Positions 34,700 to 47,865 of a DNA stretch of 64,000 nucleotides are shown here, one piece after another. The DNA comes from Metallyticus violacea (Eukaryota; Arthropoda; Insecta; Mantodea; Metallyticidae). The notes below the pieces were generated by a model, which was given only the letters and a program-made list of their open reading frames with translations, ran no database searches and was not told where the DNA came from. A program made the translations under genes and the position numbers. The stretch's first letter is position 1. Each line of letters opens with the position of its first letter. The stretch is taken from positions 182,316,541-182,380,540 of the forward strand of contig CM060846.1 of the NCBI GenBank assembly GCA_030762175.1. Reading direction: 5' to 3'.

Positions 34700-37080
34700 T
34701 TTCTATATTTTCAGGAAGTAGATTCTGTCAGCTATTGAGAAATATGTTCTTATTTAGAAAAAAATATTTTTTGACATAACATGGTAACTGGTGTATGCTT
34801 AAACTGATGGATGTGGCTAGAAGCAAAATCTTCCTGGGAACTCTCTTATCTCCCTTGAGGATGTGGCTAACAGTTGATATAATATGCAGTTGCAGCCATC
34901 AACATGCAGGCTACTGCATCAGTGTACTTTACAAGAAATGTTTCTTTTGTACATCTACAGGAATAACACTTTTATCCCATTGTTAATGAATTGGGTAACT
35001 GTTTTATGATATTTGTGATCAACAGGTTGAAATCTGGTGGCAATGACACTCAGTTTGGATCCATTATTCAAATTCAGTCTTCTCATGACCAAGTTTGAAA
35101 TATATTGACTCGAAACATTGGATTCAACCACAGAAATTCAGATATGGGAAGAACCTATCTCTGTTCTAGTAAACTCCAAAGCTTGCTTTTAGCACACAAA
35201 TATCCCTTGCAAAGTGTATATTTGTTGGGAACTTGACAACCACGATATTTCTTAAGAAATACACGATACTTTGACTTCTGAGCTATGTTCCACAGTATAT
35301 TTGCTATTATCATGGATTCATACTGTCTTTATGAAATGGATTTTGAGAGTAATCTTTATGTTTTGTTTGTGCTGTTCCAGTTGATATATCATTGAACAAC
35401 CTATTTTTTTGTCCTAAACCTGACAAAACCCCACTTTTCTATTGGTTGTAAAAGTATCAAATTGATATATTCAGAAGTATGGTTTTACTCCTAAGTAATT
35501 TGTGACTAGACCATCCTGGTAGAAATTCACAACTGTTCATTGTCCATCTGATATAGTAATTAGAAACTACTGTGAAAGCTAATACAGTGTATAATGAAAA
35601 ATTTCAGTTTAAAATTGTGTAACACAAAATAATACATTATGATTTTCCATGATTCAATGTAAATAATTAAACAGCATTTGATATGAATGTTAATTTTTTA
35701 TAAAAATATAGAATTATCTTTAAAAGTTATTGTATGCACAATATATGCAAAAAAATATGTAGTATTTACATTAAATATAATGGCCCTAGTGGCCTAATTT
35801 GTCAACATTTACATTTTTAAGACAGACACATATTAATAAAAAATTTGCATTTACATATAAATCTGGACTCTAGTAATGACCTATGGTGCTTGCTCCTGCC
35901 AAGTGTTTTATTACTTGAAATTATACTGTTTGATAAGCACAAAGAAATAGAGTCATGCTTATTAGAAAAACTGGCAGTGTTGAATGGTATAAAAATGCAC
36001 AATAACCATTTAATTACCTATGCAGATCTCTTTTTAGTTTAGTGATAGTCGCAGTCAAACTAAGGAATAAAATTATTAATAATAAGGAAAATATTAAGTA
36101 CATTAATGAAAGAACAAATAAATAAGATATAAAAAATAAATATTTAATTACTGTTGTTTAACTTTTGGTGATAAGAAATTGCTAAAGAATGGAAATGAGT
36201 GGCACTCAGAGAGAATGAACTGTTCAAGGTAACAAGATTTGGAAATGCCTAGAACAGTAACATATCACAATCCTGCTGATGCTTTGCAGTGGAAAAGATG
36301 TAAAATATCATGAAAAAAAATCAGCTACATATGCACAGTTTTAAAAGGGTTATCATGTACCATTATTGAACTCTCTGATAAATTTGTAAGAAAACACTAA
36401 AAGCAGACATCAGAAAAAAATAAACACATTGGGTCCTGTTTGTCCTTTCAGCACTAAAGGTCTAACTCATTTGATTAGAAATAAAGCATTTTATCTTTGA
36501 CACTCCAAGAAGCCAAAGATTTTCAGACATTTAGGGTTTTAATCAAACAAAAAGGTAACAATGTTTTGACTTACAGTCCCAAATAAATAGCCATTTAAGT
36601 CATTTTTTGGCAATAGAGAATTTTCTATCTAAACTAAGGGATGGCTTTTAAAAGAATTTTCTGATTATAGGACTAAGGGAACTCATTAATTAGAAATGTC
36701 AAAGTTTACAGTTATATTTAATTATTTTTGTTTTAAATATATAATTGAAATATATAATTTCTCTAAAATTGATTGTGAATATTTTTGTTCAATTCTCATA
36801 CATAAATAGAAATTAAAATCAAATCATTTAACACATTTTATGACAAATAGACTAGAAATCTGTTAACTATAATGTTAGCATAGAATTAATATATAAAATT
36901 ATGAAACTGTTAATCAACAGGAAAAAATGTCTCAATTGTGGAATACAAGGTGTATGTCTAAGCAAAGAAATAAACCAGTAAACAAAGGAATAAATAGTCA
37001 ACAAAGAAGTTGGTAAGTTATTGAAACAACAGTGTAAAACCAGATCTACATTTAATCATAAAGATGTGTTATAATAATTT
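34700..37080. other. AT-rich sequence, no gene recognised
   Basis: Frames at 34795-34986 and the mirrored pair 35817-36042 carry no motif. Nothing else seen. Confidence 0.4.
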
Positions 37081-37082
37081 TG

Positions 37083-37350
37083 GTCCTGGTGGTCTAGTGG
37101 TACTTTCCCCATAGACTTAAGGTCATGGGCTCAAATCTGATAAGATTGATGGATTATTTTAAAGCTAAAAATCCCAAGTATGGTTTCCTTCAGATGGGAA
37201 GTAAAGCTGTTGATCTTATATCATATTTATGACACTTAAAAGGACCTCATGCCTGGAAGAAGAAAACTCTGAGCAAAATTTATCAGGTACTTTATGCTCT
37301 GAATTGATGGTATGCTAATGATCAAGGATGTTAAAGAGCATCATTAAGAA
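37083..37350 (+). mobile_element. tRNA-derived SINE, family B
   Basis: The head TCCTGGTGGTCTAGTGGTA (37086-37104) is a clear box A; GGTCATGGGCTCAAATCTGA (37121 on) is the box B region. The body has the family's TATGGTTTCCTTCAGATGGG, TCTGAGCAAAATTTATC and GATGTTAAAGAGC blocks. It is moderately diverged from the copy at 3253. Confidence 0.75.
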
Positions 37351-37379
37351 AACGTAATAAAAACAATACTAATATTAAT

Positions 37380-39900
37380 AATTAGATTGAAAATTAATTT
37401 TGTGTTGGAACTATTATAGTGAAGCAATTAATTTATTCTTAATTAGTTGAACAGATTGGTGATTAAGGTATAAATATTTATTAAGGTTAAGCATTTAAAT
37501 GCATATATATAAAAACATATTGATTGAACCATATATAGAAGTACAGGCAAAATTGACTAATATATGATGATATACAAGCACAAACAATGTGAAAATCATT
37601 GAAGTGAAAGCATGGTTAAGCACAAAGGCAATCTATATCCTGTTCAGTACACTGCATAAAGCTGACTGGTGCATTTAGAGATGGAAAAGACAGACATACT
37701 TGTAATAATGAAGCCTGTTATTGCTAATACATTTCAAAGTTGATATACATTTTGCAGTAGTGTATAATATTTGATACATAAAACCAAGCTTCTCTGACTA
37801 AGGCTTTGCTATTGTATTAGCATTTTAATTATAAGCTCTTAAAAAAGAATTAAAAGTAGTGCCTTGAGCATACTGTTTTATAGGTACCATCATAGCTACT
37901 GGTGGAAAAAGGGCCTTGCACTTCCCATTGCAAATCTAATTAGGCTTAATTTTAATAACCACATGTGACAAAACCAAATATAATATAACTATCAATTCTT
38001 TCCAGAAATTTGGGTATTTTCCCTTGAAAACCAAACTTAATTGATATAGAACCTTCCAAATTCACAGGTAAAGAGATTCCAATGAGTTGAATTACATTTA
38101 GTACTATAAGGTAATGAAACAGGTGGAAGGAATTTTAAGTTATTGACAGTAAAATGCTGAAAACTTCCATTTATAAATACAATTGGTCACAAAAAATAAA
38201 CAAAGTCATGCTTAGATCATATCTTTAAGGTAAAAGCAAAAGTCAAACATATATGAAAGTACAACTAGGTTTAAGCAATACTGAGTATTTTTGTAGGTGA
38301 ATTTTTAATATGCAAGGAACATAATCTTTAGGACAGAGCTACCATGTTGCAGAAGAAAAAAATTCATAGGTTAGTAACAATGTTCATCTACTCTGTGCAT
38401 GAGAGAGGGAGTGAGAGTATTTGTGTGTATGTGTGTCTGTGTGGGTATATGCATGTGCAAAAGAAAGAGAGTAAGAGAGAGTGAAGGGGGAATAAGAAGG
38501 GGATATTTTGAGTATTAAAGATATAAATACTAAGGCAACTATAAGAACCTGGATTACTGATGTGAAGTCCCTCACTGTTATTGAAGGGAATGCTTTATAT
38601 GCACATTCTGTTACTCTACAATGAGTATAGCATATGTTTATACCTTTAATCACAAAGGTAGTGAGAGTCAGTTTGTAGCTATTTGTTATATAAATATGAG
38701 TTCTGTGATATTAAACCACATATTTGCATAAAATACAAATATGCTTGAGTAATTGACATGTGCTTGCAGAAAGAATGTATGTAAACATTTGACAACCAGT
38801 TACAGAAAGGGAATTAACTTGGGGCACCCATATCATAGATTCCATAGCTTAGAATATACATTTGTCAATATTAGAAATTAAAAACACAGAATTCTAAAAG
38901 GGATAAAATGACTTAAAGATAAATTGAGAAATAAAATGTATTGTTGTTGTTGTGGTTCAAATGCACACACCAAATTTACATATATCACAGATTGGAAAAC
39001 TCTGTACCAGATTCCACCCTTACTTAGCTCACCACTGACTAGCACTCTGCATAATAAATTCAACTCAGAAAACAAGCAAGCATCTGCTAGATGCACATTT
39101 TGAATTCATTTCAATTTTTAATATAAAAGTATGTGACAAATACCCTTAATTTACAATGACTTTATAGACCTTTAAGGTACAATGTTCATATATAGGCATA
39201 TATATCTTGTATATATATAAAAATAACAAACACAAAATATCTATTTTAAAAACTTAAAGAAGCAGCTTAGAGTAATGTATAATATGTTCAAAATTGAAAT
39301 AAACACAAGAAAACAGCAAACAATTTTATAAGAAATGGCATAAATTAAAAATCAGACTAAAGTTATGCAGATATTAATGAAGAAATACCATATTTAGATG
39401 CCCTATTAAATAAATGATGAAATGCACATCATATGAAAGAAAACAAAAAAGATGTTTCTGCAAATAACATTTATATACATTCAGCTCTATGTTATACAAG
39501 AGCTATATAAAAGAAAATTGTTTTTTTTTCTTTTGGTTTTTATATTGATAAAATTTATTGCAAACCCAATCTAAGAGATTAAACTGCAATATAGCATTTT
39601 CTAACAAAATGTTTAATCTATTCATCTCCCAAATTAAAAAAGCTATGAACATCACATATTGTTTCTTTCTTTTCTCATAAGAGAATTTCAATAAGATCCA
39701 TCTTCAAAGTAATTCTTTCTTTCAGAACTTACTTACGTGCTTATTAAAGCCACCATTTTCACATTACAACATATTTAAGTCTTTGGTAACAAGAAACTTA
39801 TTTATTTCCTTTTGTTTGACAATGACTCTAATGTTTATATACATACAAGAAAGGAAACATGTTAGCATTCATTAATCAAACTGACTCCAAAGCATTTTCT
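37380..39900. other. AT-rich sequence with a GT/GA-rich patch
   Basis: No gene is recognised. At 38398-38500 the plus strand is alternating GT and GA-rich (GTGTGTATGTGTGTCTGTGT), which explains the His/Thr-rich minus-strand frame 38384-38653. Other frames (38878-39096, 39503-39691) have no motif. Confidence 0.5.
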
Positions 39901-39904
39901 TCAT

Positions 39905-39905
39905 T

Positions 39906-39960
<55 letters not shown>

Positions 39961-39961
39961 G
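39905..39961 (+). repeat. (ATC)n microsatellite
   Basis: About nineteen near-perfect ATC/TCA units. Confidence 0.97.
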
Positions 39962-40271
39962 AATTTGCTATATTTTAAATATCTTCCTGTCATTGATCTA
40001 CATTCTTCTTCCCATTTCCTTCCTCTATGACTTTCAACTCACAGTTCATCATCTGTCTCTTGTGGGGGTTAAATGTTCTTACACTTCAGGGTGGGATGAG
40101 GCTCCAATGCAAGAGCAAACAAGTGAGCGAGCAAGCGAGCAAGAGAGCTGCCTACCTTCTCTTCCTTCTGCTAAGATTTCAGGCTTGGAGCATCTGCCTG
40201 CCCCTAATGGCCAAATGAATGCACACAAATTGAGCAAAATCTAATGAATGCTGCAAGAGTCTGACTCAGAC

Positions 40272-40471
40272 TTATGATGACTGGGATTTTGCAGGTGGAG
40301 CAGAAGGTGCTCCAGTTGGAGCAGTAGCTCCTGGATTGGGTGTCCGTGATGGAGGTGTCTGAGTACCACTGCTTGAACCATGACTTCCATTGGAACTTGG
40401 TCCTCCAGAGCCCATAGTCTGGTTGGTATCCATTCCTTCACTGGTATGTACTACGGTGTTGAAATAACGCT
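40272..40471 (-). CDS. Candidate terminal coding exon of an unidentified host gene
   Basis: On the minus strand a splice-acceptor-like TGCTTACAG ends at 40472. The frame that follows begins RYFNTVVHTSEGMDTNQ and continues into a Gly/Ser/Thr/Pro/Ala-rich tail (SSGTQTPPSRTPNPGA in part) that ends with TAA at 40274-40272. The segment is clearly richer in G+C than its surroundings, and its low-complexity Ser/Thr/Pro tail is like those of regulatory proteins, not of the TEs here. The exon would start in phase 1: two bases complete a split codon. I do not recognise the gene. The overlapping frame 40241-40441 on the same strand is a shadow. Alternatives are a chance GC-rich open stretch or an old repeat. 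Confidence 0.4.
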
Positions 40472-40481
40472 CTGTAAGCAT

Positions 40482-41660
40482 ATTAAGGACATGCCATGTT
40501 ATTAAAAAGGGAGAAAGTAAAATAAATATACTTGCATAAAAACATTTCAGTTTTTTATATTCTTTTTAATACAATAGTCTGTAATCACTAAAATATGAAA
40601 TAAGAAAACTAAAAAAGAAGAGTTCCTCATATAAAACCCTAGTAACTTCATCTGACCATTCAAAGAATGCAATGCTTTCCTCTTTATATTAGAGAACTAA
40701 GTTTTATAAGACTGTGTTGTAATATAGCAGAAATTAAACCAAATTTAAATTGAGTATGAGAGTTTTTAATTATTTCATTCTAAGATAAACATAATTTTTC
40801 CTTTTTATATTTTTCTGCAGTACCTTAAAATATGATATATTTAAAATATTTGGTACACCTAATAAATTTTTCGGATTGAAATTTATTTATTATTTGGATC
40901 CATCCATCTTAAAACTATGGCCAACACTCAATCTGCTATAAATTATATATATTTAATGAATATTGACTGAAATATCAAGAAAATTGCACATTTTAAAGCA
41001 GACAGCATAAACTGACCAGCTTAAACCTGTCTTAACAAATAGCCATATGTAAAAGCAAGAATATTTTGTGCAAGCATAAGAGGATAAAAATACAATGTTG
41101 CATGAAAATAAAATGCTCTTGGGTAATGATGCAGAGGTCAAAGGGATAACAGTTGAAAGGAAGCCTGATTAACTAACATTGTACATTAGGTAGGCTGTAT
41201 TGAAAATGGGAGTTTAAATCTCCAACAGGGTTAAAAAAAAGTTGCATGAGAACCTAGTTTCTATGTATAGTTGGAGTTCCTAAACAAAAGTTTGTCTAAA
41301 ATGCAATCCCATTACAATGTTTAGCAATTTGAATGTTCATATACTGTACAATTATTTTGCAGCTCTTTGCATGATGTACACTGTAACTCTGAACTTTTTG
41401 TAGATTTTTAACTTTATTTATTTTATTTTTAACTAATATTTGTTGACAGAGCATGTTTTAGGAGTTATATCAATCAAGAATTTAATGCAGGGATGAGACA
41501 AATATCAAGTTTAATCCTACCCATCCTCTATTAATCTTAACATACTCATTGAATAGCCAATTTTCTAATTACTTTCTTTTTCACAACCCAAAGCATTTAC
41601 TTTTTTTTCCATATGATGTAGGCACTTATTCTTATATCAAATGTGGACCATATATAATGC
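40482..41660. other. AT-rich sequence, possibly intron
   Basis: If the exon at 40272-40471 is real, this is intron. Frames at 40953-41141 and 41549-41731 carry no motif. Confidence 0.3.
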
Positions 41661-41669
41661 ATCTTTCTT

Positions 41670-43600
41670 TTTCTGCAAATACAAATAATGCAGCATCACT
41701 GACAACTTCAACAACTCTTTCAGCTGCTTGAGAATGAAATATGAATGAGGGAACTTTGGAGGTTTCATTGGTATTCTGCTCCCATTCAATCATGTTTATG
41801 TACATTCTGTTCAGAAATTAAGTTGTGGGTTTCTGAAGACATGAGTTTGCATAGGATTACTTTAAACTGCTTTGAAAGATCTTGCCTTACAATTCTTCTG
41901 ACTGCTAGCAATATCAAACCCTGCCTGTCATCAGAAAACAAAGGCAAAAACTTATTTTGGATGATCACAAAAGGCATTTCTTGACATCACATTGTGCATC
42001 ATTATGCACTATTTCTTTGTAATCATCTCTCAAAAACACAGAAAGACAAACAAAAAACAATACACATCTGGAACCATCCTTATAATGGTATAACTTGAAA
42101 ACAGGCCTCAGTACTTAACATTTTATACTGGTTAAGCTCTTGAAGTTAAACCATGGTTGAACATAATCTTTACACCCAATTCTGTCAAAAATTTAAGTCC
42201 TTCAGATGTATTTTCAATAAAAACTTATAGGAAAACAATCTTGATGCTGTTGTAACCCAGCATGCATGGCTCAGATTTTCTGGTTGCTTGTTTTCCACAT
42301 TTTATTTGCATTTACCATTCATTATATTTATCATAATTCTCAATAGGTATTTTTTGTCAGTTTTAAGATATCTAACTGTTATTTTATCAGTTAGCTCTGA
42401 GTATATTTAATTGAATCTTAGTGGCATGCCAGTATTCATAATTTTCTAGAAGTTTTCCAATATAATCTGAATAGGTACAAGGTCCTGTAGTGCATCTATC
42501 AATATGCCTCAGTAAATGGTACAAAGGCAATTCAGAAATGCAAAAACAAATGAATCATTGGAGAGCTGTGCTATTTCTGTATTGATATTTTGAATGACTG
42601 GTCCTTTTAATCCTGTATTCAACCACATCTTATTATTGAATGATTTGATCTAAACTATGTTTCTTCATTTTTCTTAGAAGATTCAAAGCAGCATTGTTTT
42701 TTGCACAGTCACTATGCGCATTAACAAGACATGACCAAGGTACCTACTTCCAGGTTCTTCTACAAGTCTGTAGTATATTTAACTCTTTGTTATTTACAAT
42801 TTCTCTGTACTTCTTTGTCATTCTCCATCATCAAAATATACACTTAATTATCTAACACTTTAATTTAACATTGCCTTACAGATTCTTCAGTGAAGGTTTA
42901 ACATTTCCCTCTCTACTTACCGCCACGAGTGGCCGAGGTCGTTAAATCGCGGACTCGTAAGCGGGAGGTCTGGGGTTCGAATTCCGCCAGGGCCGTCCTT
43001 CCTGACTGAGGTTTTTTCCAGGTTTTCCTCAGTCCTCATAAATGGCAAATGCCGGGAAGGTACCCTAAACTTAGGCCTGGAACGTTTCCTTCCTCAAAAA
43101 TAAATTCTTTCCCATTATATAATTTCATTTCATGTATCACCAGTGTCCACCGCCTGTGGTGCCTCTGTAGCAAAAACGGGCGCTAAACACTATTCATTCA
43201 TTTTCCTCTCTACTTTGTTTTTATCTACAACCTTATCAGGATTTTTTCTGACATAATACCAAGATTTTCTATTATGGTAGTCATCTTTTCTTTCATGTTT
43301 GCAAGATATTGCATTGAATACTCTCATTTGTGTCTGAGTTTATGTTTCCTTACCTTATGGTTCTGAAATATTGTCCAACTTTAAATCAATGCCACCATCA
43401 CTGTTTGTAAAGTTCTGGACAAGGTAAAATTGCTTTCTACTCTGATTATAGTTTTTGAGTTAATTTTGATTTGTTTTTCAATTTTACGAAAAGTATTCAA
43501 CTTTTTCTTTCTTCCTTAGCTTGAGCTTTATGGGTAGTAATCTCATTTATATCACCTATTCCCATTTTTTAGTTATTATCTTTTGGTCACTATATTTCAA
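41670..43600 (-). pseudogene. Decayed ORF of an arthropod repeat family of unknown function
   Basis: On the minus strand, with many stops and frame changes, the sequence contains SELPLYHLLRHIDRCTTGP (about 42560-42490), PENLSHACWVTTASR (about 42280), ..CSTMV..LNQYKMLST..FQVIPL, SRNAFCDHPK (about 41985) and PPKFPHSYF (about 41760). These follow in order a protein I recall as repeated in many arthropod assemblies, with NELPLRHLFQHLDG and LSHARWLTTA in part; its function is unknown to me. A family A SINE (42919-43203, plus strand) interrupts it, and weaker similarity may extend to 43600. It is certainly non-functional. Recognition is by memory only. Confidence 0.45.
42919..43203 (+). mobile_element. 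tRNA-derived SINE, family A, well preserved
   Basis: Box A GTGGCCGAGGTCGTTAAAT (42929 on) and box B GGTTCGAATTCC (42974-42985) are intact. The body runs through GTTTTTTCCAGGTTTTCCTC to the tail GCTAAACACTATTCATTC. Flanking TTTCCCTCTCTACTT and TTTTCCTCTCTACTT fit a slightly altered target duplication. It is GC-richer and less diverged than most copies here, so a relatively recent insertion. Confidence 0.85.
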
Positions 43601-43619
43601 CTCACAGTAAACTAAAACC

Positions 43620-44320
43620 AAGAAGACTGGATGTGTCACGAGTTATGTCCTAAATCATTGCTAATGCTCTTATACTTAACTAGTTACCATGTATCTATCA
43701 TATGACAAGAGAAGGAGAATCTAAAAGCTCTGCACTTCTGTTTATGTAAAAATGAATGAAACTTATAACTACCTATATTTGAAGTTTTCATTAATATTAC
43801 AACATTATAATGAAAATATTTAGTGCTATTGCTATCTGAAATTTAAAGGAAACATTTTAGTGTAACTATCACTGGGTTAACCTTGCTTTACTGTAACTAA
43901 GGATTTCAATGCATCTAAAAGTTATTAAAATATTGTTTATTAGATGGGTCTGATAAAAACATGACAGGAATTCAGTTCTAATTACAGTAACATATCTGAT
44001 TTATCTATAAGTGCAAAGAGCAACAACCATACTAATGAGAGATTTCAGAGGCAAGACAAGTACAGAATGTTTGATTTGAAAATATAAAAATAGTAGTTTA
44101 AACGTGCATTAATAAATAAATAAATTTATTGCTATCAATAGATTCATGTATACAAGTTTCAGGCACTGAAAAAATCTAAAGTTAACAAACTATGTTTTAA
44201 AAAAAAAGTATAGCATAAAATAGCAAGGCTTAAGAGAATCAATATATAATAACTTATTCCTAGAACATTTTAGTACACACTTGCAAGAACTAAAAGAGAA
44301 TTACACATTTTACCTACAAT
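43620..44320. other. AT-rich sequence, no gene recognised
   Basis: Nothing seen apart from a short AAAT run near 44108. Confidence 0.4.
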
Positions 44321-44321
44321 A

Positions 44322-44368
44322 AATAAATAAATAATAATAATGATTGTTTATTGTTGTTGTTATTATTG

Positions 44369-44421
<53 letters not shown>
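44322..44421 (+). repeat. Compound AAT/TTA microsatellite at a LINE 3' end
   Basis: AATAAATAAATAA and ATAATAATAAT are followed by TTG/TTA units and then pure (TTA)n to 44421. In the orientation of the adjoining minus-strand LINE this is (TAA)n, a plausible expanded 3' tail. The poly-Tyr frame 44340-44540 is an artefact of the repeat. Confidence 0.9.
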
Positions 44422-44859
44422 TTGATGCAAGTTTCTGCCATTGTCAAGTGTTAAGATTACAATACTACACACAAAATATTACTTACAATTTGTCCAATGA
44501 ATATAAACTTCTATTTCTTCAACTGATACTTAAATTTTGATTTTTCTACAGATTTGAGCTCAGTTGGCAATTTATTGTACAAAAGGATACCTCTTATATT
44601 TACATCCTTACATACTATTTATTATAAGCATACCTATTTACTATTTCTGGTATTATAACTATGAATCTCATTATTTTTTATAAAATTCTTTGATTCATTA
44701 CATAATATAGCGTTATGCACATAAAGAAATTAGACAGTTAGCATTTCATGCTTTACAAATGCAACCTTACATGACTGTCTATACTCTAATTTAGAAATTA
44801 ACCAAGTACATTTTTTCAGCAATATAAGTAGTCTATCCATGTGCACTTTTGCTGTAGCC

Positions 44860-45692
44860 CCCCAGACTTCAATACCATAATGTAAATGAGGGTAAATTAT
44901 ACTAATAAATCATTTTTAACTCATTCGAGCCAAAATAATCTTTGAAAACTCTCAACAAAAGGGTGGATTTACTAATTTTGCTAATTTATTATGAATCCAT
45001 ATTCATATCCATAAGAGCTTATAAGTATGTACCTGCCTACAGATTTTATTTTCAATCATATATAGATCCTCTAGGGCATTATTTTCAACTAGATCAATTT
45101 TCATAAATTTTGTTTTATTCACATTGCATACAAGATTATTGCTTTTAAAGTAATTTAGAATTTGCTCTGACTCAGAGAGATAGTGTCCATTAGAGGCTTA
45201 TTACACTCACCCCAAGAATTTACAGTGGTATCAACTGCATAAGAAGTAATAATAGAATTCCACAGCTGAACAATATTATTTACATATATTGAAAACATTA
45301 ATTGGCCAAAGACAGAACTGTGGGACTCCATAATTTACTATTTCATATTGAGACTACACTTTAGATAAGAGATAATCTTTTTCAATATAAATTTCAGTTT
45401 TTTATTTTCTATATACAAGATAAGATTTACATATTTTGTGGGAGATTCCTCTAATTCCATAAGATTCCAACTTATATAACAGAAGATCATGTCTCACACT
45501 ATGAAAAGCTTTTGATAAATCAAAATATAATGTACCCCCCTTTTTATTGTGTTCTAATAAAATTAAAACTTGATGAACACAATCACTAACTGCAAATATG
45601 GTTGAGAAGCTCTTCCTAAATCCATGTTGAAAGTTACAGAGGAAATTTCTAGTATTAAAAAATCTAGTACCTAGATAGAACAATTCTTTCAT
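44860..45692 (-). pseudogene. LINE reverse transcriptase remnant
   Basis: The open part 45692-45402 contains NFQHGFRKSFST, GTLYFDLSKAFHSVRHDLLLYKL (in part; the FDLSKAFD..H motif A, with the second Asp changed to His in AFHSV) and SYLVYRK. After stops it continues with VNYGVPQFCLWPINVFNICK (family: GVPQGS.LGP.LF..YIND), so the conserved GSxLGP core is damaged. The YADD box is not recognisable. It is dead. Confidence 0.75.
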
Positions 45693-46596
45693 AAATTTTA
45701 CTAATCTCGGATGTTAATGTAATTGACCTATAATTGTTTATATTAAATTTGTCACCCTTCTTAAATACAGGTCTTAAAACACTTATATTTAAACAGTCTG
45801 GAAATATTCCTTTTCTCATTGAGAAGTTTATGAAATGTTCTAAGAGTTTTGCTAATTCATTCTTACAGTATTTTATTAGTCTATGACTAATTTCATCCCA
45901 ACCTGAGGTACTTACTTTTACTCAGTAGAATAGTTATTATTTTAATAATTTCCTCCATATTTGTGGGTTTTAGATACATAGTTTTATTTACAGTATCCTT
46001 AATAACATAATTTTGACTGTTGTCTGGTAGGTGAGTTATAATATTCAGAAAATGGTTATTAATGTATTCACAAATTTTAATGGGATCTTTTTATAATTTC
46101 CAATCAATGTTTATTTCTAAGTCTTGTGATTCAGTTGCATTATCTCTTTTTTGATTTACAATTTTCCATAAAGATTTAGATACAGTTTTAGAACAATGGA
46201 TTCTCTGTATGAATGCTGTTCATGTTTGAGCTTTTAAGTACACTAAATATTCTTTCCTAAGTTGTTTATATTTAGTTTTATAAAATTCCATTCCAGTGGA
46301 TATATACAATTCATAGTGATTCTTTGCCTTTTCTCTTTTACAATATGGTTTGGGATATTTATTTTAGAGCAGTTATTATTTATGTTTTTTGGTCAGTACA
46401 GGACATGCAGTATCATAGTAGATTTTAAATAGCTTATAAAATACATTCCATTTATCCTCAATTTATCAATGTTACAAACCTCCTTCCAATCCTTATTTCC
46501 TTGTGTATTTGCTAATTTTATTAGATTGGTTTCTTTTAGTTGTCTAAGTGTTTTAGTTAACATCCTTGTTAATTTTTCCATGCATACTATTTATAA

Positions 46597-47329
46597 CTAG
46601 ATGCTGTGCATAATGACAAACAAGAATTTATTTACCCCAGTGTCTACTATTTTATCTATCATATTAATAGCTATATGATCAATAATTGTAGCTTTGAAGG
46701 GAATAACTGTCATTGGTTCATAAATTGTGTCAACTAAGTTATAGATATCTAGTACATTTTTCAGCTTTTTATATACATTTTCATCCATTAAATCAACCTT
46801 TAAATCACCTGCAAGAATGACTTTTGTTCTTCTTATGACATATGCATTTAACAATCTAAATAATTAAGAAAATTATTTACTGATGATTTTGGAGATCTAT
46901 ATACCCCAACAATTTTAATGTCTCCTCCAGAAGAATCTACTTTAATACCTGAAACTTCAAAAACTTTTTCCATGCAGTATTTGTTTAAACTCAAGCCACT
47001 GCATATAATTTTATTCCAGAAAATACAATTACACCACCACTCTTGCAAGTAGATCTGCAGTAGCAGGCCAAAATATAATAATTTTCAATTTTGTACAGTA
47101 TTATTTGATAATCTTTTAGACCATACTCTGTTATAATTGCGATCTGTGGGCATAACTCATTTATAAAACATACAAGAGCCCATATTTTGTTGTTAATGCA
47201 TTGAATGTTTAGGTGAACTACTTTAAATATTTTACCCAAATTTTCGTCAGTAGATTTTTTAGCTGGAATAGTTTTATATGCACCATTTCTGTTTTTTAAG
47301 TCTGTCAACAAATAAGATTCATCCACCAC
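46597..47329 (-). pseudogene. LINE APE endonuclease remnant
   Basis: Three overlapping frames make up one endonuclease: 47329-46991 with VVHLNIQCINNKIWAL (Asn motif) and IIT..E; 47048-46848 with VEVSGIKVD.. and IVGVYRSP; 46854-46597 with VILAGDLKVDLMD (family: GDFN.D, Asn changed to Lys) and IDHIAIN. Frameshifts and the lost Asn show it is inactive. Confidence 0.7.
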
Positions 47330-47458
47330 ATCGTTTATATGTTTTCCTGAAAATATTCTATAATGTTACACAGCAGTTTCCCAAAATTGTTGGCAACCTT
47401 ATAATTTAAATGTTTGCTATCCCTTGCTAAATCGCAACTATCAAGCCAAAGTAGCCAT

Positions 47459-47865
47459 CTAGCATAAACAGTTCCTTCTGGCACACATCCAGTGTAACTC
47501 ATTGTTTATCCTATCAATTTTTCTCATAGTTACATAACTAAGAATGCCACTAACCGCCATTTTAGAATTCAGAGCTTTTTGTTTTATATTCACTACTAAT
47601 TCCATTGTGTCCCCCATTATTTCTTCTATCATAGCCCCTTTCTTAACATCATTTGTACCTACATGAAGCACTACAACTTCAGGATTTTTCTTTAATAAAT
47701 CCATTTGTTCCACTTTTTGTTTCAGTTTGTTAATTTTAGTACCTGGGTAACATCTTACATCTTAACCCCCATTTTCTTAATACTTCGCAGAAAATTTCAG
47801 TAAGAATCACTAAGTACTACAGGTCTTTTTGCTCCAAATATCTTATCACTTTTTTGAAACTCCTC
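47459..47865 (-). pseudogene. LINE ORF1 esterase (SGNH-like) domain remnant
   Basis: The frame 47713-47459 contains PEVVVLHVGTNDV, the GxND block of SGNH hydrolases, followed by a long helix and MAVSGILSYV. Upstream, across stops, RPVVLSDSY (about 47820) stands where these domains have a GDS block. Esterase-type ORF1 proteins of CR1-group LINEs are thought to aid RNA or membrane interaction (family knowledge). Confidence 0.65.

Noticed and set aside
38384..38653. His/Thr/Ser-rich minus-strand frame
   Set aside because: Translation of the GT/GA-rich low-complexity patch.
42919..43000. Possible tRNA-Ser/Leu gene
   Set aside because: Box A and box B are present, but the sequence continues as a repeated SINE body, is flanked by a target duplication and recurs elsewhere in the window.
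44340..44540. Poly-tyrosine frame
   Set aside because: Translation of the TTA/TTG microsatellite.
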